Part shown: positions 12,393-17,271 of the stretch, in pieces
Numbering within the stretch: position 1 is the first letter of the stretch
Layout: each line of letters begins with the position of its first letter
DNA from: Iamia sp035575815
GTDB taxonomy: Bacteria; Actinomycetota; Acidimicrobiia; Acidimicrobiales; Iamiaceae
Direction of reading: 5' to 3'
Length of the DNA stretch: 17,271 bases
Assembly (NCBI RefSeq): GCF_035575815.1
Contig: NZ_DATLXO010000146.1
Span: 1 to 17,271, forward strand
Position numbers and translations under genes: made by a program
Notes under the pieces: generated by a model
Seen by the model: the letters and a program-made list of their open reading frames with translations, nothing else
The model's database searches: none
Told to the model about the DNA's origin: nothing

Positions 12393-13337
12393 CTAGGCGG
12401 TGTGAGCTCCTCGACGGCGGCTGGCGGCCAGGCTGAGGGCTCCGGCGGCGAGCAGGGCGACGCCCAGGCCGACCATGGTGCCGGTGCTGGTGCTGCCGGT
12501 GCGGGGCAGCTCACCGGCGGGCGGCGGGGGAGCGGTGGTGCCGGTGTCACCGGGGTCACCGGGATCGGTGGTGGGCGGGGCCTCAGTGGTGGGCGGCTCC
12601 GTCGTGGGCGGCTCGGTGACCGGCGGCTCGGTGACCGGCGGCTCCATCACGGCCGCGGAGGAGGTGCAGCTCACCGACGCGAGGACGGCGTCGACCGTCG
12701 TCGGCGGCAGCGGCGGCAGCCCCGGCAGCGGCAGCTCGGAGGGGACATCGAGGTCGACGACCACGGCGTCGACGGTGATGGTGGTGGTCCCGTCGGCGTT
12801 CTCGACGAACGTCTGGCGGTTGAGGGTCACGGTGCCCACGCCGGGGATCTCCACGACCGTGTTGGGATCAGCCGCGACGGTGATGGGCTCGCCGTTGACG
12901 ACGAGGTTGGTGATCACCGAGGAGCCTTCCGGCTCACCGTTGGCGGTGCACTGAGCTGACACGACCTCGGCGGTCACCAGGTCAGCGATGTTGGCGTTGG
13001 CGATGGTGGCCATCGCGGAGACGACCCCATCGGTGGTGCTGCACTCGGCGGTGACGGCGTCGGCGGTCGCGACGCCCGGGACGGAGAGGTCGACCACCTC
13101 CTCGGACATGTCGGGCGGGCAGTCCACCGCCGGGGTCGGCGGCACGTCGACGGCTGCGGCGCCAGCGACGCTGACGCTGGCGCTGAGGCCGAAGGCCGAG
13201 GCATCGAGCGGCGCGGCCGAGGCGGGGGCGGCGCCCATGGCCAGGAGGAGGCCGATGGCCGCGGTGGCGACCAGGGCCATCCGGGTTCGGGCCGGACCTC
13301 GGCGGGGGTGGTCGGTGCGGGACGTGGTGGAACGCAA
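12393..13337 (-). CDS. LPRTG-anchored surface protein, choice-of-anchor P type
   Basis: A 314-aa secreted protein. The start is TTG 13337 with GGAGG six bases upstream (13348-13344); ATG 13280 would start at the hydrophobic core of the signal. The signal peptide has a basic beginning, then MALVATAAIGLLLAMGAAPASA with cleavage after ASA. The mature part (about 45-215) shows VITNLVVNGEPITVAADPNTVVEIPGVGTVTLN-like beta repeats typical of choice-of-anchor P proteins, with several Cys. A Thr/Pro stalk of TEPPV/TEPPT units follows, then LPRTG at 277-281, a membrane helix and an RRR tail, which is a sortase sorting signal. The class E sortase gene directly upstream is the likely anchoring enzyme. 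Confidence 0.85.
   Translation of the reverse strand: MRSTTSRTDHPRRGPARTRMALVATAAIGLLLAMGAAPASAAPLDASAFGLSASVSVAGAAAVDVPPTPAVDCPPDMSEEVVDLSVPGVATADAVTAECSTTDGVVSAMATIANANIADLVTAEVVSAQCTANGEPEGSSVITNLVVNGEPITVAADPNTVVEIPGVGTVTLNRQTFVENADGTTTITVDAVVVDLDVPSELPLPGLPPLPPTTVDAVLASVSCTSSAAVMEPPVTEPPVTEPPTTEPPTTEAPPTTDPGDPGDTGTTAPPPPAGELPRTGSTSTGTMVGLGVALLAAGALSLAASRRRGAHTA
12586..12645 (-). repeat. Four 15-bp coding repeats in the surface-protein stalk
   Basis: Four units of the form GTGACCGGCGGCTCG (with GTGGTGGGC and GTCGTGGGC variants) encode TEPPV/TEPPT. They are a wall-spanning stalk repeat and probably vary in number between strains. Confidence 0.7.
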
Positions 13338-13423
13338 GGTAAGCCTCCGGTTGTGATGTTCGGCCCGTCGGTACCGGTGTCGATCCGAACGGTGGCCGCC
13401 GTCAGTGTGGTGTCGGCGGGCAC

Positions 13424-13452
13424 AGTACAACATCGCAACGTGGTGGTGCCAG
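13424..13452 (-). promoter_or_regulatory. Candidate promoter of the surface-protein gene
   Basis: On the minus strand CTGGCA (13452-13447), 17 bases, then TGTACT (13429-13424), predicting a leader of about 80 bases to TTG 13337. Each hexamer matches the consensus at four of six positions. It lies in the 152-base gap after the sortase gene. Confidence 0.3.
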
Positions 13453-13489
13453 GACCCTTCGAACCCGGGGTCCGTGAGCGCCGTCGATG

Positions 13490-14596
13490 TCAGTAGCTGG
13501 CCGGCAAGAGCAGCGAGACGCTCTCGAAGAAGAAGAACAGAGCGACGAGGAACGCGGGGGGAACGAGGACGTAGGGCAGCGCCCGCACCGCCCGGGGACG
13601 CGGCCCGCGGCGCCGAGTGAGCCGGGTGGCCGCCCACCCGGCGACGGCGACCGCCGCGCAGGTCAGCCCCCACGCCACGGCCGGGACCGCGTCGCCCCCG
13701 TCGTCGCCCAACTGGTCGGGCCCGGCGGGCGCGACGTCGCCGTCGCGACCCGTGTCGGCCGCGCCCCGGTCGTCCTCCGGCGCCTCGCCCGGGAGGGGCT
13801 GAACTTCCTCGCCCGGGAGGGTCTGACCTCCGTCGGGGTCGGCCTCAGTCTCCGCGCCGCCTGCCGCGGCAGGGTCGGGCTCCGCCGGCCACGGGGAGAC
13901 CGGCTCGGTGACCAGGCGGGCCACGATCACCAGGCGCTGGGCGGCGGAGTACTTGGGCTCACAGGTCGTGAGGGTGAGGCGGTCGTCGCCCTGGTCGGCG
14001 ACCACGGCCACGTCGGTCGGGGCCACCACCTTCTGTTCGGTGACCTCGTAGCGCGACTCGCCCTGCAGGGTCGTGACTGTGATCTCGTCGCCGGTCTCGA
14101 GCTGGTCCAGGTCCGAGAACGGCGCTCCGTAGGTGGTGCGGTGACCAGCGATGGCGGCGTTGCCGGCCTGGCCCGGCAGTGGCGTCGTCGGGAAGTGGCC
14201 CGGGCCGCGCGTGAGCTGCTCGACGGTGACCCCCTCGACCACGTTGAGGTCGTCGATCCCCAGGGCCGGGATGTCGATGAAGCCGGCGGCATCGCCTTCC
14301 ACCGGTGGCGGCGGGAGGGCGGGCACCGGCGCGGTGGTGGTCGGCGGCACCGGCCGTGGGTCGGTGGGGTCGGGGCCCGGCGCGGTTGTCGAGGGGGTCG
14401 CGTCGCGGCGACGTTCCTGGCGCTCGAGCTGCTCGGTGAACTCCTGGTCCAGCTGCGACTGGGCCTGGGCCGTCCGGAGGCCGGTGCCCCAGAGCTGGTA
14501 GCCCACGAAGAGCAGCACCAACAGGCCCGTTGCGGCCAGCGACCGTCCGAGCACTCTCAGGACCCGTCCCCACCGAGAGGAACTCGCAGGGGTCAG
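13490..14596 (-). CDS. Class E-type sortase with C-terminal membrane extension
   Basis: A membrane transpeptidase that would join sorted proteins to the cell wall. A membrane helix near the start (SLAATGLLVLLFVGYQLWG) is followed by a Pro/Thr-rich linker and the sortase domain. His152 in AIAGHRTTYGAPF, Cys212 in TLTTCEPKYSA and Arg221 nine residues later form the active site, with the same Cys-Arg spacing as Streptomyces SrtE1. After the domain comes an acidic, Pro-rich stretch and two more membrane helices (AVAWGLTCAAVAVAGW and LVPPAFLVALFFFF). The start is uncertain: CTG 14596 overlaps the transpeptidase stop (CTGA) with AAGG upstream; GTG 14554 would be 14 codons shorter. The numbering here is from CTG. 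The adjacent LPRTG protein is its likely substrate. Confidence 0.88.
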   Translation of the reverse strand: MTPASSSRWGRVLRVLGRSLAATGLLVLLFVGYQLWGTGLRTAQAQSQLDQEFTEQLERQERRRDATPSTTAPGPDPTDPRPVPPTTTAPVPALPPPPVEGDAAGFIDIPALGIDDLNVVEGVTVEQLTRGPGHFPTTPLPGQAGNAAIAGHRTTYGAPFSDLDQLETGDEITVTTLQGESRYEVTEQKVVAPTDVAVVADQGDDRLTLTTCEPKYSAAQRLVIVARLVTEPVSPWPAEPDPAAAGGAETEADPDGGQTLPGEEVQPLPGEAPEDDRGAADTGRDGDVAPAGPDQLGDDGGDAVPAVAWGLTCAAVAVAGWAATRLTRRRGPRPRAVRALPYVLVPPAFLVALFFFFESVSLLLPASY

Positions 14597-15540
14597 GGGA
14601 CGACCTTCACCGGGGTCCCTGAGGGCACCAGCGAAACCATGTCCATGATGCCGTCGTTGGTCATGCGCACGCACCCGTTGCTCACCGCCTGGCCTAGGAG
14701 CCCAGGGTTGTTGGTGCCGTGGAGGGCGATCTGGGCCACCCCGCCGTCGAAGCTGTCGAGCACCTCGGAGAAGCCGCTCACGCTGACCTGGCGGGGCCCG
14801 TAGACACCACCAGGGTTGCCGGTGTCGACCACGCCGTCGACGAAGAAGTCACCGATCGGCGTCGGCGTGGCGCCGGTCCCCACCGCCACGGTGGTCTCAA
14901 AGAGGACCTCGTCACCGTGGAACACGGTGCCCCGGCGGGCTCCGACCTCGACCAGGACGTGGTTGGGCACCGTGCGCAGCACGACATCGGCGGCCCGCAC
15001 CCAGTTGACCCGCCCGTTGGGCCGGGCCGAGACGCTGACCTCGAGCCACTCGCCCTGCTGCTCTCGCACCAGGAACACGACGGGCAGGCGCTCAGCCGTG
15101 GGGTTGGTGAGGACCTTGCCGTCCGCCGCGGGCACACCGGGGGCGTCGAACAGCGTGACCTCCGTGACCACGGGGTCAGCGACCGTGAAGGAGGTGGGCG
15201 ACCCGGCCGGGGCCACGGGAGGGGGGCTCGCCGTCGTCGGCGATGTGGTCGTCGGCGGGGATGTGGTTCTCGGCGGGGATGTGGTTCTCGGTGCCGCGGT
15301 TGTCGTGGTGCTGGTGTCCGCGGTGGTGTCCGCGGTGGTGTCCGCGGTGGTGGTTGTCGTGGCGGGCGCGTCGGCGGCCGTGGAGGTCGTTCCGCGGTCC
15401 GGTTGCGTCGAGGACGCTGCCGTCGTGACCTCGCGTCGGGCGGCGTCGGCCTCACCGCCGGGGCGCAGGGCCACGATCGCGACCGCAGCCACCAGGGCGA
15501 GGACCACGATGCCGGCCAGGATCTTGGAACGAGAAGTCAC
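14593..15540 (-). CDS. L,D-transpeptidase (YkuD family) with SH3-like domain
   Basis: A 315-aa envelope enzyme that makes 3-3 cross-links in peptidoglycan or attaches proteins to it. After VTSRSK there is a single membrane helix (ILAGIVVLALVAAVAIVAL), a long Thr/Pro-rich wall linker (about 30-105), an SH3-like part (about 110-180) and the YkuD catalytic domain to the end. The active site shows His274 in IALHGTNNPG and Cys290 in SNGCVRMTN. GTG 15540 is chosen because TAGCGT lies exactly seven bases upstream, the leaderless arrangement; GTG 15549 is less likely. Its stop is overlapped by the sortase start, so both envelope enzymes are probably made together. It is divergent from the pterin dehydratase gene. 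Confidence 0.9.
   Translation of the reverse strand: MTSRSKILAGIVVLALVAAVAIVALRPGGEADAARREVTTAASSTQPDRGTTSTAADAPATTTTTADTTADTTADTSTTTTAAPRTTSPPRTTSPPTTTSPTTASPPPVAPAGSPTSFTVADPVVTEVTLFDAPGVPAADGKVLTNPTAERLPVVFLVREQQGEWLEVSVSARPNGRVNWVRAADVVLRTVPNHVLVEVGARRGTVFHGDEVLFETTVAVGTGATPTPIGDFFVDGVVDTGNPGGVYGPRQVSVSGFSEVLDSFDGGVAQIALHGTNNPGLLGQAVSNGCVRMTNDGIMDMVSLVPSGTPVKVVP
15243..15348 (-). repeat. Short tandem repeats coding the transpeptidase linker
   Basis: Three 18-base units of the type ATGTGGTTCTCGGCGGGG (15243-15296, encoding PRTTSP) and three exact 12-base units GGTGTCCGCGGT (15313-15348, encoding TADT). They are low-complexity linker repeats likely to expand or contract. Confidence 0.7.
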
Positions 15541-15547
15541 CGCGGGC

Positions 15548-15553
15548 ACGCTA
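15548..15553 (-). promoter_or_regulatory. Leaderless -10 box of the transpeptidase-sortase operon
   Basis: TAGCGT on the minus strand, then seven bases, then GTG 15540. No ribosome site is present, consistent with a leaderless message. Confidence 0.5.
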
Positions 15554-15633
15554 CTCGCTGGCAGGGAACTCGCGGCAGGCGGCGACGACGGAGCGGCCCC
15601 GCTCTGCGCGGCGCGCGGCGGTCGTCGGTGGCC

Positions 15634-15639
15634 CACACT
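15634..15639 (+). promoter_or_regulatory. Leaderless -10 box of the pterin dehydratase gene
   Basis: CACACT, then six bases GGGGCC, then ATG 15646. Confidence 0.4.
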
Positions 15640-15645
15640 GGGGCC

Positions 15646-15903
15646 ATGACCGACATCACCGCCCCCGACGGCTGGGAGAACCTCGACGGTCGGCTCCACC
15701 GCGAGCTGACCTTCGCCGACTTCTCCGAGGCCTTCGCCTTCATGACCCGTGTCGCCCTGGCCGCCGAGAAGGCCGATCACCACCCGGACTGGTCGAACTC
15801 CTGGAACACGGTGGTCATCGACCTCGTGAGCCATGACGCCGACGGGCTGACCGAGCGCGACATCGCCCTGGCCGAGGCGGTGAACCGGCTGGTCGCGACG
15901 TGA
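15646..15903 (+). CDS. Pterin-4a-carbinolamine dehydratase
   Basis: An 85-aa protein, a little shorter than the usual ~95-105 residues of the family, which dehydrates 4a-hydroxytetrahydrobiopterin to recycle the cofactor of aromatic amino acid hydroxylases. The family motif is clear: AEKADHHPDWSNSWN with the two adjacent His, then LVSHDADGLTERDIALAEAVN with the third His. The N-terminus WENLDGRLHRELTFADFSEAFAFM matches the first strand and helix. No hydroxylase is in view, so it may act as a stand-alone enzyme or have another role, such as the moonlighting functions proposed for the family. It starts at ATG 15646 and converges with the next gene with an 18-base gap holding short GC palindromes. 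Confidence 0.92.
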   Translation: MTDITAPDGWENLDGRLHRELTFADFSEAFAFMTRVALAAEKADHHPDWSNSWNTVVIDLVSHDADGLTERDIALAEAVNRLVAT

Positions 15904-15921
15904 GAGGCCGCGGCCGGCGAC

Positions 15922-17004
15922 TCAGCCGGTGAAGGTGGCGTCGGTGGCGATGGGAGCGGCGGGCGGCGCCGCCGGCGCGGGTGCCGCGGGTGGTGCCGGC
16001 GGCCCCGGAGCCGGTGGGGCGGGTGCCGGTGGGGCGGGTTCCGCCGGGACGCCACTTCGGCAGAGGTCGGTGAGCTCCCAGACCCACCGGCGCGAGCCGG
16101 TGCGATCGACGTAGCCGAGCACCACCCACACCTGGCCACCGTCGGCGTGGAGGCTCACCACCGGCGTGGTGCTGCCGTCGGACGGCGGCAGGGCGAGACC
16201 GCTGCCGGCGATGGTCAGCTCGAGGACGGGGTCGCCCTGCACGATGATGGTGACGTCGTCGCCGCCCTCGGCGATGTCGGTGCTGGTGACGAGGGTGGGA
16301 GCGAAGGGGTCGAAGGGCAGGCGCCCGACGAGCTGGCCGGGGAAGGTCTCGATCGGCTCACCGGTGAAGCTGCCCCCTGGGCCGGGGGCGGCGAGGTCGG
16401 CCCCGGAGAACAGCTCGGTGCCGTCGGTGGTGGTGACGGCCAGGTCGTCGGTGCCGTCGCCGTCCTGGTCGCCCGCCGGGAAGCCGCCCGCGAACGAGTC
16501 CGAGAGGAGGATGGCGTCGTCGGCCAGCGTGGCCGACCCCGAGGGTGTGGCGCCCGGCAGCAGGTAGAGCTCGGCGCCGGCGCCGAGGAGCAGGTCGGTG
16601 CCGCCGTCGCCGTCGAAGTCGGCAGGGTCAAAGCGGTTGGCGAAGAAGACCTGCTCGTCGACCTGGAGCGCCCCGTTGCCCCGGTCGACGCGGATGCCAC
16701 CGCCGGTGAGGTCGGTGAGGGTGTCGGTGACGCCGTCGCCGTCGGTGTCGAACGGGCGGCTCGCCACCTCGAGGGCCTCGCCTCGCACCGGGTCGCCCTC
16801 GGGCTCGGGCTCGGATGCGACGAGCGAGGCGAAGATGGGCTCATAGGGCGCCGAGCACCCGGTGGGCGGCGGCGGTTGGGCCACGCCGCCGGGCGCGGAC
16901 TGCCCGCTCGCCCCACCGCCGGGCACCGCGACCACCGCGCCCGCCACGGCGACCAGAACGGCGAGGAGTCGGAGAAGGGACGAGGACCGCCGGCGTGTCG
17001 ACAT
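15922..17004 (-). CDS. Secreted protein with calcium-binding DxDGDG (FG-GAP/VCBS-like) motifs
   Basis: A 360-aa exported protein. ATG 17004 is preceded by TACCTT and six bases, so it is leaderless; GTG 17022 would lie upstream of the predicted transcript start. The signal peptide is MSTRRRSSSLLRLLAVLVAV followed by AGAVVAVPGGGASG. Three calcium-type loops are visible: DTDGDGVTD (86-94), DFDGDGGTD (129-137) and DQDGDGTDD (179-187), in a setting resembling integrin-like FG-GAP or VCBS propeller repeats. The C-terminal 40 residues are almost only Pro and Ala with no LPxTG motif or membrane helix, so it is probably released or held non-covalently. Cys50 and the Cys near 316 may pair. Function is unknown; a wall-associated or adhesion role is inference. 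Confidence 0.82.
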   Translation of the reverse strand: MSTRRRSSSLLRLLAVLVAVAGAVVAVPGGGASGQSAPGGVAQPPPPTGCSAPYEPIFASLVASEPEPEGDPVRGEALEVASRPFDTDGDGVTDTLTDLTGGGIRVDRGNGALQVDEQVFFANRFDPADFDGDGGTDLLLGAGAELYLLPGATPSGSATLADDAILLSDSFAGGFPAGDQDGDGTDDLAVTTTDGTELFSGADLAAPGPGGSFTGEPIETFPGQLVGRLPFDPFAPTLVTSTDIAEGGDDVTIIVQGDPVLELTIAGSGLALPPSDGSTTPVVSLHADGGQVWVVLGYVDRTGSRRWVWELTDLCRSGVPAEPAPPAPAPPAPGPPAPPAAPAPAAPPAAPIATDATFTG

Positions 17005-17010
17005 GGCGGC

Positions 17011-17016
17011 AAGGTA
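17011..17016 (-). promoter_or_regulatory. Leaderless -10 box of the calcium-motif protein gene
   Basis: TACCTT on the minus strand, then GCCGCC, then ATG 17004. Confidence 0.5.
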
Positions 17017-17045
17017 GGACACGAGCCCGGATCGTGCACGGAACC

Positions 17046-17061
17046 CCCGGGCCCACCCGGG
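17046..17061 (-). terminator. GC hairpin after the GH65-like gene
   Basis: CCCGGG (17046-17051) and CCCGGG (17056-17061) pair around a four-base loop, 22 bases past the stop at 17084-17086. Confidence 0.35.
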
Positions 17062-17083
17062 CCAGGTGACCGGGGCGGAGCGG

Positions 17084-17271
17084 TCAACCGGGGTCGAGCT
17101 CCACCTCGAGCACCTCTCCGGGGCAGAGCCCGGTGACCTTGCCCCTCACCCCGATGAACACGGGGACCACGGCACCGGGCTCGACCTCGATGCGCAGGGT
17201 GGCGTGCGACAGCGTGACGCTGAGGGTGCGGTCGCGGTGCACCAGGTCGAACGCCAGGCTGGCCACCGACG
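17084..17271 (-). CDS. C-terminal end of a probable GH65-family glycoside phosphorylase
   Basis: The frame enters from the right edge and ends at TGA 17086-17084, giving about 61 residues. The segments LAFDLVHRDRTLSVTLSHA, then LRIEVEPG, then RGKVTGLCPGEVLEVELDPG resemble the small beta-sandwich C-terminal domain of GH65 enzymes (maltose, trehalose or kojibiose phosphorylases), which usually shows L.F...+R.R.L.V and a late L.PGE motif. GH65 phosphorylases split alpha-glucosides with phosphate to beta-glucose 1-phosphate. Only the end is visible, so substrate and activity cannot be told. GTG 17266 lies in frame, but the frame is open to the edge and the protein must be much longer if the family call is right. 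Confidence 0.55.
   Translation of the reverse strand, partial: SVASLAFDLVHRDRTLSVTLSHATLRIEVEPGAVVPVFIGVRGKVTGLCPGEVLEVELDPG

Noticed and set aside
12586..12645. Regular 15-base repeats considered as a CRISPR or regulatory array
   Set aside because: They are contiguous, without spacers, in frame, and encode the Thr/Pro stalk of the LPRTG protein.
13487..14803. A 438-codon plus-strand frame opposite the sortase
   Set aside because: The minus strand has the sortase His, Cys and Arg in the right order and spacing; the plus frame has no motif.
15243..15348. 18- and 12-base tandem repeats considered as iterons or a binding-site array
   Set aside because: They are in frame within the transpeptidase linker and encode Thr/Pro-rich sequence, so coding low complexity explains them.
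15904..15921. Short palindrome GGCCGCGGCC between the convergent pterin dehydratase and calcium-motif genes as a terminator
   Set aside because: Only five to six base pairs can form and GC palindromes of this size are expected by chance in such DNA.
1..17271. tRNA, rRNA, CRISPR, insertion-sequence transposase or phage genes
   Set aside because: I looked for cloverleaf-like arms with a CCA-type end, regular spaced repeats and transposase or integrase motifs and saw none that I could support.

Overview
This 17.3-kb window is very GC-rich. Its gene content points to an actinobacterium: a SufBD/Rieske/SufC cluster, an actinobacterial class E sortase, HxlR regulators with a zinc-ribbon tail, many GTG starts, and leaderless -10 boxes placed directly before start codons. 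The choice-of-anchor P surface protein and the gene mix suggest class Acidimicrobiia (an Iamia- or Ilumatobacter-like lineage). That placement is an inference.

Layout. (1) Positions 1-1263 hold the 3' end of an unknown gene and an unknown 351-aa protein. (2) Positions 1274-2087, minus strand, hold a ribbon-helix-helix antitoxin and a VapC-type PIN toxin, joined by a 44-codon micro-ORF. (3) Positions 2153-4469 hold a Gfo/Idh/MocA oxidoreductase and an SsuD-like flavin monooxygenase. (4) Positions 4526-6064 hold an HxlR regulator divergent from a trypsin/PDZ protease without a signal peptide, with a 9+9-bp dyad between them. (5) Positions 6083-7530 hold a membrane-anchored DUF3558-like protein and the scar of a PadR/ABC-transporter operon (PadR C-terminus joined to an FtsX-like C-terminus), flanked by two copies of a ~58-bp palindromic repeat. 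(6) Positions 7624-12251 hold the Fe-S assembly cluster sufB, a small four-cysteine protein, sufD, a Rieske ferredoxin, a 24-codon micro-ORF and sufC. No SufS or SufU gene is in view. (7) Positions 12393-15540, minus strand, form a cell-envelope cluster: L,D-transpeptidase, class E sortase and an LPRTG-anchored surface protein. (8) Positions 15646-17271 hold pterin carbinolamine dehydratase, a secreted calcium-motif protein and the C-terminus of a probable GH65 glycoside phosphorylase.

How the parts work together. SufB, SufD and SufC form the Fe-S scaffold complex, and the Rieske protein is a [2Fe-2S] carrier coupled to sufD. The transpeptidase and sortase genes overlap and build or decorate peptidoglycan, and the neighbouring LPRTG protein is the likely sortase client.

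The most unusual signal is a short repeat found between antitoxin and toxin and again between the ferredoxin and sufC. In both places it forms a micro-ORF whose start overlaps the upstream stop (RTGA) and whose stop overlaps the downstream start (ATGA). The two copies differ in length by exactly 60 bases and share peptide ends. In the toxin copy, a perfect 13-bp inverted repeat also buries the toxin start codon.
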